Source: PALSA-693 sp963834725 (GTDB lineage: Bacteria > Actinomycetota > Acidimicrobiia > Acidimicrobiales > Palsa-688). From it: DNA of 64,000 nucleotides. The translations under genes were made by a program, and so were the position numbers. Every line of letters starts with the position of its first letter. Within the stretch, counting starts at the first letter, position 1. The DNA lies in contig CAWICN010000001.1 in NCBI GenBank assembly GCA_963834725.1, positions 62,001 through 126,000 of the forward strand, read 5' to 3'. A model generated the notes under the pieces. That model was given only the letters and a program-made list of their open reading frames with translations. It was not told where the DNA came from and made no database searches. Shown piece by piece: positions 1 to 9,200 of this stretch.

Positions 1-39
1 ACTCACTATGCTGAAGCCCTTTGGAAGGGGAATCGAGCC

Positions 40-866
40 GTGCGGGTGCTGGACAGGATGGAGGAGTACCGCCGGGACGGTGTCGTCTACGTCCCCGGTT
101 GCCTCGACGGCGGGGCGCTGGCGGCGTTGCGGGTCATCTACGAGGCAGGTCTCGCGGCCCCGTCTTCGTCGGCCGCCCGCTTCTACCCCGAGACAGGCGC
201 CACTTTTTTCCAGGGCCTCGCCAACACTCCCCGCTGGACGGAGTGGACCGCAGCGATACGGGCGTCAGCGATCCCTGACCTTTTGGCGACGCTCTGGAGC
301 TGTGAAGACATCTGGTCCTATTATGAGCAGGTCTTTCTCAAGGAGAGCGGTAAGACCCGACGCACTCCCTGGCACCAGGATTCGTCCTATCTACCGGTAG
401 TAGGGGAGCAGGTCGCCAACGTCTGGGTTCCCTCGGACTCGATCGCTAGCCAGGACGCCCTCCAGTTTGTTCCCGGCTCGCGCCGTGGCGTCACGTACAG
501 CCCCTCGGCCTTCGCCGCTGAAGCTGAAGACGACACCGCGCCGATCGACCCACCTTGCCTTTACCCCGACTACCGGACATCGAAGCCCAACGCGACCACT
601 GGAACATCATCTCGTGGCCGTGCGAGCCCGGCGACGTGATCGTGTTCGACATCAGACTCCTGCACAGTGGGGCAGCCACTCGTCCTGGTCGCCGTCGGCG
701 CACGGTCGCCCTTCGCTGCTTCGGCCCAGATGCCCGTCAGGCCCTGACCCAGCCTGCCGGGGTGTCCGATGACCTGCCCGATATCGTCCGTTTCCACAGG
801 GAGTTGGAGCCCGGACAGCCCCTGTCGGATCATGTCGGCTTTTCGCGACTGCGTGGCCAGTCGTGA
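40..866 (+). pseudogene. phytanoyl-CoA dioxygenase family protein, frameshifted
   Basis: Fe(II)/2-oxoglutarate-dependent oxygenase of the PhyH family, which hydroxylates an alkyl or acyl substrate. The first frame (from GTG at 40, with GGAAGGGG upstream) carries the metal-binding H-x-D in WHQDSSYLPV. The second frame (from about 555) continues with LPDIEAQRDHWNIISW and holds the distal histidine in IRLLHSG. The two halves join only if one base is gained or lost near 555, so the gene is either a recent pseudogene or carries a sequencing error. An in-frame ATG at 58 is an alternative start. The family assignment is firm; the substrate is unknown. Confidence 0.75.
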
Positions 867-1422
867 CGACACACGACGAACTCGATCCAGCCCTGCCCTT
901 GCTCGGGACACCGTGACGGCTACTGAAGCGACTCCTCGTTTCGAGCCCAAGGTCATATTGCTCGATGAGATCATCGGTATCGACAACGCCATCAACCGAC
1001 GGCCGCAAGCCGTCGTATTCCATACCCGCCCGGGACCGGGTCGTGTCACCCGACAGTCACTGGCCTGAGGGCGAGAGGTGGATCAATCGGTTCCCTCCTC
1101 AGCTGCGTGACCGGGCGCTGCGCCTGTTCGCCCGTGACAGCGGCTGGAATCTCCAGGTCGACGGACCGTCCTGCTCCGAGGTCAGCGCCCTTCGGCCGGA
1201 CACAATACTACTTGCGGGCTGCGCAGGGTCTTGGCATAATCACGTGTGCATGCTAGGTGACAGGTGAGCAATGAGCCATAACTTGCGTACCATCGGCCTG
1301 GCACGCACCAGGGGAGTCAGATGCCTGCCAACACAGCAGGCCCGACTGTGGTTATCGTGGCCCAGAAGGAGTAGGAATGACTGAGCGTCACCGACGCCAG
1401 GGTGCTCAAGGGGGGAGATGCA
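867..1422. other. intergenic region with a possible promoter and a doubtful gene remnant
   Basis: No intact gene is supported. A promoter-like pair, TTGGCA (1231-1236), 17 bases, TAGGTG (1254-1259), faces the downstream binding-protein gene. The stretch 1045-1180 translates to something faintly like the C-terminal end of an amidohydrolase-2 protein (SHWPEGERWI...LRLFA), but this is too weak to call. Confidence 0.35.
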
Positions 1423-2748
1423 GTGCGGATCTGTAGGAGATACAACGGTCGACGACTGGTCACCGCCGCAGGGCTCTTCGTATTGGTTGGTGGACTCGCG
1501 GCCGGCTGCGGAAGCAGTAAGGCGAAGAGTTCGACCAACACGACAACAGGCACCACAACGGCCCCTGCTGGGGCTGCGTCCAGTTCAGCCGGGCAAGGGA
1601 ATCAGGCGCGCGCCGGTCAAACCATCGCCATCGAAGTTGTGACCCAGGAAAAAGGTGCCGCAGCCCTACCGCAGTTTCGCGAGGGAGCGGTCGCCGCTGC
1701 GGACTTCTACAACCAGCGCGGTGGAGTCAATGGGGCGAAGCTAAAACTCAATATCTGCTCGACCGACGCGACCCCGGAGGGTTCGATCGCCTGCGCGAAC
1801 GATGCCATCGACCGGCATGCCGCGGTGGACTTCGTCACCATCGACAATGACGCCGACGCCTCGATGCCCAAAATCGCCCAGGCCGGTATCCCCATGGTAA
1901 TGGACTTCCCGGAGGGATCGCTCACCGCGACCAACCCCGATGTGAGAGTTTTCTACCCTTCAGCCCCGGCGGCGATTGCTGGGCCGTTCAAGTACTTCGC
2001 CGGTCAGGGCGCCAAGGGCCTCGCGGTGGTGACCATCGACGTACCGGCTGCCCACCAGACGATACCGCCGACAGCCGACCCGATCGCCGCCGCCCTCAAG
2101 TTGCCGATCAAGAACATCTACATCAACACGACCACTCCCGACTTCAACTCGGCGATTCTCGAGCTAAAGAGCGCTCACGCAGACACTGTCTTCGTTCCGT
2201 TGCCGGAAGGGATGTGCAGCAGTCTGGTGTCGGCGGCGAAGAGCCTGGGATATACCGGTCACCTCATCCAGAGCGGTTGCACCCAGTGGATCGGCACCGA
2301 TGGCGCCACTGCAGACGGTCAGTACCTGACCAGCGGGGTGTATCCCTACAACGCGATGGCCACCGCTCCCGCGGCTATCAAGTCCCAGTTGCAGACCTAC
2401 GCTGCGGCGATGCGGTCCGCAGGATTCGCATCGGATGTGAGCAGCGGTGACAGCTTGGTCGGCTACGCCGCATTTGACGACTTGGTCACCGCTCTCAAGA
2501 CGATCCCGTCCAATGTCGCCGTCACTGCTTCCTCCGTCAAGACCGCCGTCGACGCCGCCAAGTTTCTGGGGTTCACCGGCATCCCAATGGACTGTACCGG
2601 CACGAACAGCGTCAAGGCGGATCAGACCGCATGTACTTCCGCCGTCGTGCTCCTGAAAGTCGCCAACGGCGGGACATCGCCGGTGTTTGCCCCCGTGGGG
2701 GGAGGGGTGGTCAATGTCGGTCCCTTCCTCAAGTCGGCTGGCTTATAG
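1423..2748 (+). CDS. ABC transporter substrate-binding lipoprotein, branched-chain amino acid type
   Basis: Extracellular solute-binding protein of the Leu/Ile/Val-binding (Peripla_BP_6) class, which would capture a ligand for the importer at 13.9-17.5 kb. The N-terminus is a lipoprotein signal: basic residues, a hydrophobic run, then the lipobox LAAGC with the lipidated cysteine at about residue 29. A Ser/Thr/Ala-rich linker follows, typical of a surface-tethered protein. The body has the usual AVAAADFYNQRGGVNG segment. GTG at 1423 is preferred over GTG at 1402 because GGGGGAG sits 6 bases upstream. It lies 11 kb from the membrane components, so the pairing is inferred from the shared cluster. 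Ligand unknown. Confidence 0.85.
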   Translation: MRICRRYNGRRLVTAAGLFVLVGGLAAGCGSSKAKSSTNTTTGTTTAPAGAASSSAGQGNQARAGQTIAIEVVTQEKGAAALPQFREGAVAAADFYNQRGGVNGAKLKLNICSTDATPEGSIACANDAIDRHAAVDFVTIDNDADASMPKIAQAGIPMVMDFPEGSLTATNPDVRVFYPSAPAAIAGPFKYFAGQGAKGLAVVTIDVPAAHQTIPPTADPIAAALKLPIKNIYINTTTPDFNSAILELKSAHADTVFVPLPEGMCSSLVSAAKSLGYTGHLIQSGCTQWIGTDGATADGQYLTSGVYPYNAMATAPAAIKSQLQTYAAAMRSAGFASDVSSGDSLVGYAAFDDLVTALKTIPSNVAVTASSVKTAVDAAKFLGFTGIPMDCTGTNSVKADQTACTSAVVLLKVANGGTSPVFAPVGGGVVNVGPFLKSAGL

Positions 2749-3280
2749 TTAGCTCCTCTTCGCCTGTCGCTCGGGGTCTTTTACGGCAACGAGCGACGGC
2801 GCCCTCTAGTCTAGTGTGGTCACAGGCGACGCTCTCCAGTGAGGGCCCACGTCGACCTCGGCACTGACAGCGGCCGAGCCTCGACGGTCCGCACACCGTC
2901 GCGGTGGCTCCTTCAGATCACGTATGGAAACCCGTTGCCATCTTGTTACGCAGATCCATGGCGCGGCGCGTGATGGGGTGAGGCGATTCGCGGAAAAAGC
3001 TCCCGGGCATTGGAGAATCGAGTTTGTCGAAGGCCTTGATTCCCTGCTCGAGGAGACATCTCTGGGGGTCACTGCAGACGACGTGGGGGCGGTTACCACA
3101 CGTTCGGGGTGCCGACGTGTTTGCACGAGCCGGCCGAGCGGCGGCGCTGATCGCGGGTTGCCCGGCTGGTTGTCGCTGAAAAAGCGGACCCGGGGTCGCC
3201 GATACCGACCCGCTTCTCACTCCGACGACCACTCCGGAAGCCCAGATCACCGTCATCACCCACGTACCGATGGGTTCACC
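2749..3280. other. intergenic region with a hairpin after the binding-protein gene
   Basis: A stem (GTCGCTCG at 2766-2773 pairing with CGAGCGAC at 2790-2797) lies just after the upstream stop and could end transcription, although no T-run follows. Open frames exist on both strands but none has a ribosome-binding site, a recognisable domain or a clear coding character. Confidence 0.35.
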
Positions 3281-3375
3281 GCTAGTTAGTTGGTGGTCAC
3301 TTGCCAAATGTGCCGCGGAGTGGTAGAGTTGGGCTTCGAAATACCGCTCGGAGGGGAATCTGCACGACTGATGTG
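3281..3375 (+). promoter_or_regulatory. decayed promoter-operator copy
   Basis: This stretch copies the promoter of the amidohydrolase gene at 30.5 kb. It has the half-palindrome GTTGGT-GGTC-ACTTGC (3289-3304), the -35 TTGCCA (3301-3306), a 17-base spacer and TAGAGT (3324-3329), then a CGGAGGGGAA ribosome-binding site. Where the 30.5-kb copy has the start ATGCACGACC, this copy has CTGCACGACT, so the start codon is lost. It runs directly into a broken luciferase-like gene. Confidence 0.6.
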
Positions 3376-3637
3376 CTGCGCCGACACAGACCAGGATGCC
3401 CTGGAAATAACGTCGCCCCATGTCAACTTCTTCGTCCCGCAGAGTGTGGGCATCATCACCCGCGGGAAAGGATCGGCATCGCCGGCCCACGACTCCTATG
3501 AGGTGGATGTCGCCATTGATCAGCTGATCTGTCCCCTGCAGTTTCGAACCCTTATGCAGGACGGGATCATGCGATTGGTTGCGCTCTTGAAGGAACAGGT
3601 AGTGCCGAAGTTCTCGGACCGGGTCCGAGCCGCCTAA
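3370..3637 (+). pseudogene. luciferase-like monooxygenase, C-terminal remnant
   Basis: Residues such as CADTDQDALEITSPHVNFF and INQLIFPLQF-like VDVAIDQLICPLQF match the C-terminal third of the intact luciferase-like protein at 33.1-34.2 kb (CAETDEEALEAASPHVNFF, INQLIFPLQF). About 60 residues present in the intact copy are missing between the two blocks, and the whole N-terminal flavin-binding barrel is absent. The fragment follows a decayed amidohydrolase promoter, so it is the end point of a large internal deletion. It is not expected to be functional. Confidence 0.7.
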
Positions 3638-3667
3638 CAACCATACTTAAGCACCGGGAGGTGTTAC

Positions 3668-5431
3668 GTGGCACAGTACGATGTCGTCATCAAAGGGGGG
3701 GCGGTGGTGGACGGGACGCGTCTCCCGCGGGTCGTCACCGACGTCGGGATCCGCGACGGCAAGATCGGCAAGATTGGCCGAATCGACGCATCGGAGGGGG
3801 CCCGCTGTCTGGACGCCGCCGGCCTGATCGTCGCGCCGGGATTCGTTGACCTCCATTGCCACTACGACGCCCAGCTCCACTGGGATCCCTACTGCACGGT
3901 ATCGGGATGGCACGGCGTCACATCGCTCGTTCTTGGCAACTGTGGCTTCGGGTTCGCGCCGGTCAAGCCCGAAGAGCGCGACCGGGCCCTTCTCATGATG
4001 ACCCGAACCGAGCAGATCCCTTATCAATCGATGAAAGAGGGAATGTCGTGGCAGTGGGAAACATTCCCCGAGTGGCTCGATAACCTCGATCGGATCCCCA
4101 AGGGGATCAACGTCGTAAGTTTTGTTCCGGTCAACGCGCTGATGGTCTATGTGATGGGCATCGATGGGGCGAAGAGCGGGCGCACGGCCAGCGACGCAGA
4201 ACGAAGCGAGATGCAGCGCCTGCTTCGAGAGGCAGTTTGTGCCGGTGCGTCGGGTTTCTCAATCCAGCGACTGGGCAAACGGTCGCTTCAGGCTGACTTC
4301 GACGGCAGCCCGATGCCCACCGATCTCATGTCGGACGACGACGTGCTGGCGTTGGCGGACGTGCTCTGCGAGCTGGATCAGGGCTTCATCCAGATCACCC
4401 AGGCCACCGTCGACAGCGGCGACCTCGTCGCCGAGGCCAACGCCGGTGTGGCCAAGAACCCTGACTTTCTGTTCATCGAGCGCCTGGCCGAGAGGGCTCA
4501 GCGGCCGGTTTTGTGGAACGCAGTGGCGGCTGTTCCTGGATACCCGGAGTTCCACCGCAATGTGGTGGCATGGCTCGAGGACTGCCGGGCCCGCGGGCTG
4601 AAGATCGTCGGCCAGGGCGCCAACGTGCGTACCTGGTTCCAGTTCACCCTGGAATTCTGGAACCTCTATGACAGCAGCCCGGCCTGGAATCGGGCGACTC
4701 AGGGCACCGTGGAGGAGCGGCTCGCCAAGCTGGCGGATCCAGACCTGGTGGCCGAGATGGTCGCCCAAGACGGCGCACTCATTACTGCGGGGATCGGTGG
4801 TCCCATCCAGGGTCTCACCGTGGTGAGTCCCGGCGGCAACCCGGAGCTCGACAAGTACGTCGGGCGAACTCTGGGGGAAATCGCAAGCGAGGAAGGTCGG
4901 CATCACGTCGAGGTGATGGTCGACATTGCTCGACGGTCCGGGCTGCAGGCCGAGTTCCGCACCGCGGAGGCGACCAGCTCTGACCCGGACCACGTCGGTG
5001 AGCTGATGTTGCACCCTTATGTCATGCCAGGAATTTCTGACGGTGGCGCTCACACCAAGTTCTTCACCGGGGGAAGCTATCCGACGGATTACCTGACCTG
5101 GTTGGTTCGTGACACCGGCAAGGTCAGCTTGGAAGAGGCACACTGGCATCTTTCTTACCTCCCGGCTCAGGCGGCTGGATTCGCCGATCGGGGCTTTCTC
5201 CGGGAGGGTGCACCGGCAGATATCGTGGTGTACGACCTCGAAAACCTCCAGCGCGTCCCGGAGTTCGACTTCGAAATCGCCTACGATTTCCCGGCGGGAG
5301 AATGGCGCCGGGTCCAGCGAGCCCAAGGATACCGATGGATCATCGTCAACGGGGACATCACCTTCGAGGATGGGGTCTGCACCGGGGCGACTCCGGGGCA
5401 GCTGCTCCGGGCGAGGGTCGACGCTCAATAA
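3668..5431 (+). CDS. N-acyl-D-amino-acid deacylase family amidohydrolase (copy A)
   Basis: Metal-dependent amidohydrolase of the D-aminoacylase class, which hydrolyses amide bonds in N-acyl amino acids or related cyclic amides in the cytoplasm. Metal-site motifs are HCHYD (His63, His65), GNCGFGFAP (Cys92, the bridging cysteine typical of D-aminoacylases) and SDGGAHT (Asp near residue 458). At 587 residues it is longer than classical D-aminoacylases (about 480) but normal for this actinobacterial subgroup. GTG start with GGGAGGTG just upstream. It shares the HxH...GNC...SDxGAH layout with copies at 17.7, 21.2 and 30.5 kb but is divergent from them. True substrate unknown; D-amino-acid specificity is not shown. 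Confidence 0.85.
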   Translation: MAQYDVVIKGGAVVDGTRLPRVVTDVGIRDGKIGKIGRIDASEGARCLDAAGLIVAPGFVDLHCHYDAQLHWDPYCTVSGWHGVTSLVLGNCGFGFAPVKPEERDRALLMMTRTEQIPYQSMKEGMSWQWETFPEWLDNLDRIPKGINVVSFVPVNALMVYVMGIDGAKSGRTASDAERSEMQRLLREAVCAGASGFSIQRLGKRSLQADFDGSPMPTDLMSDDDVLALADVLCELDQGFIQITQATVDSGDLVAEANAGVAKNPDFLFIERLAERAQRPVLWNAVAAVPGYPEFHRNVVAWLEDCRARGLKIVGQGANVRTWFQFTLEFWNLYDSSPAWNRATQGTVEERLAKLADPDLVAEMVAQDGALITAGIGGPIQGLTVVSPGGNPELDKYVGRTLGEIASEEGRHHVEVMVDIARRSGLQAEFRTAEATSSDPDHVGELMLHPYVMPGISDGGAHTKFFTGGSYPTDYLTWLVRDTGKVSLEEAHWHLSYLPAQAAGFADRGFLREGAPADIVVYDLENLQRVPEFDFEIAYDFPAGEWRRVQRAQGYRWIIVNGDITFEDGVCTGATPGQLLRARVDAQ

Positions 5432-5497
5432 AGGAGAGCACCTGATCAGGATCCCGGCTGTCAGCGGCTACGCCCTTCAGACAGCCGTGGCTGCCAC

Positions 5498-5533
5498 CTG
5501 GCCTCCCGTCCTCCCCCCCCGGACGGAGGCCAG
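5498..5533 (+). terminator. strong intergenic hairpin, possible terminator
   Basis: A 13-bp stem with one bulged C (CTGGCCTCC-C-GTCC against GGACGGAGGCCAG) closes a loop of eight or nine pyrimidines between the amidohydrolase and the monooxygenase genes. No U-tract follows, so it may be an attenuator or mRNA-end stabiliser rather than a classical terminator. Confidence 0.45.
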
Positions 5534-5633
5534 GAGGTAGCCGGCGACGCCTCTCGAGCGAGGATCCACTTGTCGCATTGGGGAGAGATGAACAGCAATA
5601 TTGCAGACAGCTGGCTCAAGGGAGTTTCTCAGG

Positions 5634-7448
5634 ATGGTGGATGTAGTGCTTGATGATCCGAAGCGGGAGGCGCTTAGAGTTCGGTATCGGGCCGAGTGTG
5701 ACAAGCGGATCAGGCCGGTTGGGTCGCTCCAGTACCTCACGCCGAACGGGCGGCTTGCTCGCCTGCTGGATGATCCGTACACACGGGGTGTCGAACGTGA
5801 GCCGCTCACGGATCACGTCACGCTCCTGATGGTGGGGGGTGGATTCGCCGGTTTGTGCGTCGGTGCGAGGTTGCGAGACGCCGGCGTCGAGGACTTCCGC
5901 ATCATCGACAGCGGGGGAGATTTCGGAGGGGTGTGGTACTGGAACCGCTTCCCTGGGGTCATGTGTGACACCGCGTCAATGATCTATCTGCCGCTGCTCG
6001 AAGAGACAGGTCACACGCCGTCGATGAAGTACGTGCAGGGCCCGGAGATCCGGGAGCACGCACAGCGGATCGGCCGACAGTACAAGCTGTACGAGAAGGC
6101 GGTGTTCTCGACCCAGGTGACCAGCCTGCGCTGGATGGATACCTCTCAGCATTGGGTTGTTGAGACCGATCGGGGTGATCGGATCACGGCCAAGTACGTG
6201 GCGACCGGTGTTGGACCACTCGACCGACTGAAGTTGCCCTGTATCCCGGGGTTGGACTCTTTCGCAGGTCATTCATTTCATACGTCACGCTGGGATTACG
6301 GTTACACGGGAGGCAGCCCCGACGGTGGCGCGATGCTGGGATTGGCCGACAAGCGGGTGGGCATCATCGGAACCGGCGCTACCGCAGTTCAATGCGTGCC
6401 ACCTCTAGGGCGCGATTCCGGCGAGTTATTCGTGTTCCAGCGGACTTCATCAGCGGTTGATGAGCGCAACAACGAGCCGATCGACCCAGAATGGTTCAGG
6501 ACGCTCGGCCCTGGCTGGCAGCGTGAGTGGTTGGTCAATTTTGCCACGGTGCAGACGGGGGGCTTCGCCGAGCAAGACTTGGTCGACGACGGGTGGACCG
6601 AGCTCGGGCGGCGGATTCGCGACCGCTGGGTCGAAAATCACGGTGGTGTGCCCGATCATACCGATCCGGTGGCGTTGACGAAGGCCTATGAGGACAGTGA
6701 CGACGAGAAGACCGAGCAGATCCGGCGCCGCGTCGACACGATCGTCGATGATCCCGCCACCGCCGAGCTGCTCAAGGCGTGGTATCGTCAGCTCTGCAAG
6801 CGTCCGTGCTTTCATGACGAGTATCTGCAAGCCTTCAACCGGCCGAGTGTGCACCTGGTCGACACCGATGGCAAAGGTGTCGAGCGAATCGATGCCACCG
6901 GCGTATGGGTGGCAGGCGTCCACTACGATCTCGACTGCATCGTCTACGCGTCCGGTTTCGAGTTCGGCGCTGACTACACCAGCGACTCCGCATTCGAGAT
7001 CACTGGCAGGGACGGCATGACCCTTGTCACGAAATGGGCCGATGGGATGGAGACCTTCCAGGGTATGTTCGCCCGAGGGTTCCCGAACCTATTCATCGTC
7101 GGCTTCCGGCAAGGCATGAATCTAGGCGCCAACGCGACGAGCAACTACACCGAGGCCAGCCTGACCCTCGCCGCGGTGGTCAAGCACGCCGAGGAGACCG
7201 GGGCGGCGGAGGTCGAGACATCGGAGGAAGCGCAGCGGAGCTGGGTGGAAGCGATCGAAGGCAACCCGAGGCTGTTCATCGGCGGCAGCGACTGCACGCC
7301 GGGTTACTACAACAACGAGGGGGACCCTGATACCCGCGTCCACAAGCTTAGTATGGGCGGTCATCCGCTCGGCCCAGTCGGCTTCCTTGCCTACATCGAC
7401 GAGTGGCGGAAGTCTGGCCGCTTCGAGGGACTCGAGTTCCAACCGTGA
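5634..7448 (+). CDS. Baeyer-Villiger monooxygenase (copy 1)
   Basis: FAD- and NADPH-dependent monooxygenase that inserts oxygen next to a ketone, giving an ester or lactone. The FAD-binding GGGFAG is near residues 68-73, the BVMO fingerprint FAGHSFHTSRW (FxGxxxHxxxW) near 210-220, and a second nucleotide-binding GTGATA near 245. Length (604 residues) fits the steroid/cyclododecanone-type class with an N-terminal extension. ATG at 5634 is chosen because AAGGGAG lies 9 bases upstream; an in-frame TTG at 5601 is possible. The paralogue is at 35.6-37.5 kb. The neighbouring hydrolases could act on its ester product, but the substrate is not identifiable. Confidence 0.88.
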   Translation: MVDVVLDDPKREALRVRYRAECDKRIRPVGSLQYLTPNGRLARLLDDPYTRGVEREPLTDHVTLLMVGGGFAGLCVGARLRDAGVEDFRIIDSGGDFGGVWYWNRFPGVMCDTASMIYLPLLEETGHTPSMKYVQGPEIREHAQRIGRQYKLYEKAVFSTQVTSLRWMDTSQHWVVETDRGDRITAKYVATGVGPLDRLKLPCIPGLDSFAGHSFHTSRWDYGYTGGSPDGGAMLGLADKRVGIIGTGATAVQCVPPLGRDSGELFVFQRTSSAVDERNNEPIDPEWFRTLGPGWQREWLVNFATVQTGGFAEQDLVDDGWTELGRRIRDRWVENHGGVPDHTDPVALTKAYEDSDDEKTEQIRRRVDTIVDDPATAELLKAWYRQLCKRPCFHDEYLQAFNRPSVHLVDTDGKGVERIDATGVWVAGVHYDLDCIVYASGFEFGADYTSDSAFEITGRDGMTLVTKWADGMETFQGMFARGFPNLFIVGFRQGMNLGANATSNYTEASLTLAAVVKHAEETGAAEVETSEEAQRSWVEAIEGNPRLFIGGSDCTPGYYNNEGDPDTRVHKLSMGGHPLGPVGFLAYIDEWRKSGRFEGLEFQP

Positions 7449-7519
7449 CCCTCCAGACCCTCCGCGTCTCAGGATCGCTCGCTTCCACTCAGACCCTGCG
7501 CCTTCCGGTGGTGCCTTCA

Positions 7520-7548
7520 TTGACTTACTGGTCGACGAGGAGTAGGTA
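7520..7548 (+). promoter_or_regulatory. promoter of the luciferase-like monooxygenase gene
   Basis: TTGACT (7520-7525), 17 bases, TAGGTA (7543-7548). The spacer and boxes contain an imperfect inverted repeat ACTTACT...AGTAGGT with an 11-base centre, different in spacing from the island's common operator. Confidence 0.55.
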
Positions 7549-7598
7549 TATCAAGTGGGCCCCAATCGGGTCCTCCAGACATCCGTAGGAGGCGGCAC

Positions 7599-8852
7599 AT
7601 GCGCTTCGGAATTTTTTACGAACACCAATGCCCCCGTCCCTGGGACGATGGCAAGGAAGCCCGGATCATCCGCGAAGCTCTCGAGCAGGTCCAGCTCGCC
7701 GACCGCCTGGGATTTGACACTGTATGGGAAGTGCAACATCACTTCGTGGACGAGTACTCGCAGTCGTCATCACCTGAAGTCTTCCTGGCCGCGTGTGCCG
7801 CGACGACCCGAAACATCCGTGTTGGCCACGGTATCGTCCCGATATTGCCGGGTTACAATCATCCTGCTCGAGTGGCCGAGCAGATCGCCACCCTCGATAT
7901 CATCTCCAATGGTCGAGTCGAGTTCGGGACCGGCGAGTCGACAAGTCGAGCCGAGTTGGACGGCTTCATGATCGACGGCTACTTGAAGCGGGAGATGTGG
8001 GAGGAAACGCTTCCTCAGATTGCTCGTATGATGGCCCAAGAGCCCTACACCGGCTTCCAAGGCAAATACTTCTCAATGCCGCCTCGCAACGTGGTGCCGA
8101 AGCCGATCCAGCGCCCTCACCCGCCGGTTTGGGTTGCGTGCTCTCGTCGTGAGACTATCCACCTGGCAGGAGAACGTGGTATCGGCGCACTGAGCTTCGC
8201 CTTTCTTAACCCGGAGGAAGCACGACACTGGGTGGACGACTATTACGCCGCGTTCGAGAGGTGTGAGCAACCAATCGCCTGTGCGCCAAATCCAAATTTG
8301 GCCGTGACCTCCGGTTTCATGGTTCACAAGGACGAGCACGTGGCCCGCGAGCGCGGTCTACAAGGGTTCAACTTCTTTGTCTATTCGCTCAACTTTCATT
8401 TCATTACCGGAGCCTATCGAGTTGGAAAGACGAGTATCTGGGACGAGTTTCGAAAGAACGACCCCGCCGAGAGTGCCAGACAGGCCGAGGAGGCGATGGC
8501 GGCAGCCAAGGACCGCTTCGGTCGAAGCGCAACGGAGGCAGGCGGTACCGAGTCACTGACGGGGTGCATCGGCTCGATCGAACAGGTACGAGCCAACCTG
8601 CGTTCCATGGAAGAGGTGGGGGTCGATGAAGTCATCTTTGTCATGCAGGCCGGCAACAACCGCCATGAGCACATATGCGAGGCCATGGAGCTATTTGCCG
8701 AAGAGATTATGCCGGAGTTCCACGAGCGCCGGCCCGCGGCCGAAGCTCGAAAGCAGGAGCGACTCGCACCGGCGACGAAGAGGGTGTCCCAGCTCGCGGA
8801 AGTGGAGCGACATCCAGACGTGGACTTTGTGATCCAGGCCGAGCCTTACTGA
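7599..8852 (+). CDS. luciferase-like (LLM class) flavin-dependent oxidoreductase (copy 1)
   Basis: TIM-barrel flavin monooxygenase of the bacterial luciferase family, which uses reduced FMN or F420. The family pattern is clear: RFGIFYEHQ at the first strand, VWEVQHHFVDEYSQSSSPEVFLAA, IRVGHGIVPILPGYNHPARVAEQ (broken here only for description) and LDIISNGRVEFGTGES. Length of 417 residues is slightly long because of a basic C-terminal tail. GGAGG lies 9 bases before the ATG. It is downstream of a Baeyer-Villiger enzyme and has its own promoter. The relative at 33.1 kb shares the same barrel motifs. Substrate unknown; these enzymes often hydroxylate or desulfurise hydrophobic compounds. Confidence 0.87.
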   Translation: MRFGIFYEHQCPRPWDDGKEARIIREALEQVQLADRLGFDTVWEVQHHFVDEYSQSSSPEVFLAACAATTRNIRVGHGIVPILPGYNHPARVAEQIATLDIISNGRVEFGTGESTSRAELDGFMIDGYLKREMWEETLPQIARMMAQEPYTGFQGKYFSMPPRNVVPKPIQRPHPPVWVACSRRETIHLAGERGIGALSFAFLNPEEARHWVDDYYAAFERCEQPIACAPNPNLAVTSGFMVHKDEHVARERGLQGFNFFVYSLNFHFITGAYRVGKTSIWDEFRKNDPAESARQAEEAMAAAKDRFGRSATEAGGTESLTGCIGSIEQVRANLRSMEEVGVDEVIFVMQAGNNRHEHICEAMELFAEEIMPEFHERRPAAEARKQERLAPATKRVSQLAEVERHPDVDFVIQAEPY

Positions 8853-8924
8853 GCGGGCGCTCGGTCTGGAGATTCGGTCCAGACCTGATCAACCTCAGCG
8901 GATGCGGCCGACAGGAGCCCGGAC

Positions 8925-9105
8925 GGGAGGTCTTGAATGGTCGGCGCACGCACCGTGAGGCGGTCGAGATCGATGATGTTGATGTCGGCCAGGTAGCCAG
9001 GGGCCAGGTTTACGCGATCCAACAATGCCGACTGCCTCAGCGGTCATCCGCGCCTGTTTCGCAACGAGCGTCTCGAGGGGGGATCCGACCATCGGGGCGG
9101 CACCA
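8925..9105 (-). pseudogene. amidohydrolase C-terminal fragment
   Basis: Read on the minus strand with one frameshift, this piece gives ETLVAKQARMTAEAVG then LLDRVNLAPGYLADINIIDL. That matches the end of the D-aminoacylase-type proteins in this window (for example HVVYKQCAQTAALYGLTDRG and RGDLNVIDFDNL at 17.7 kb). Neither the metal-binding N-terminus nor a proper C-terminus is present. It is the remnant of a fifth paralogue, divergent from the adjacent TetR gene. Confidence 0.6.
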
Positions 9106-9152
9106 CGAACCAGGATCCGATCGTCCTACGAGAGTGAGCGGGACTATATTGC

Positions 9153-9200
9153 TTGACTGGTCCGTCAAATACGCCTTCGAAGCCGACTAGCATTGCGCTC
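9153..9200 (+). promoter_or_regulatory. leaderless promoter and palindrome before the TetR gene
   Basis: TAGCAT (9188-9193) lies 7 bases before the ATG at 9201, so transcription would begin at or next to the start codon, and no Shine-Dalgarno sequence is present. The TetR paralogue at 40.9 kb has the same spacing. Upstream, TTGACTGGTCCGTCAA (9153-9168) is an inverted repeat with 5-bp arms and may be an autoregulatory site. Confidence 0.55.

Noticed and set aside
2918..3640. 240-codon minus-strand open frame
   Set aside because: It is antisense to the luciferase-like remnant and the promoter copy and shows no coherent domain.
7520..7548. Ninth copy of the island operator
   Set aside because: The inverted repeat there has an 11-base centre and lacks the GT-N4-AC core, so it was not counted.
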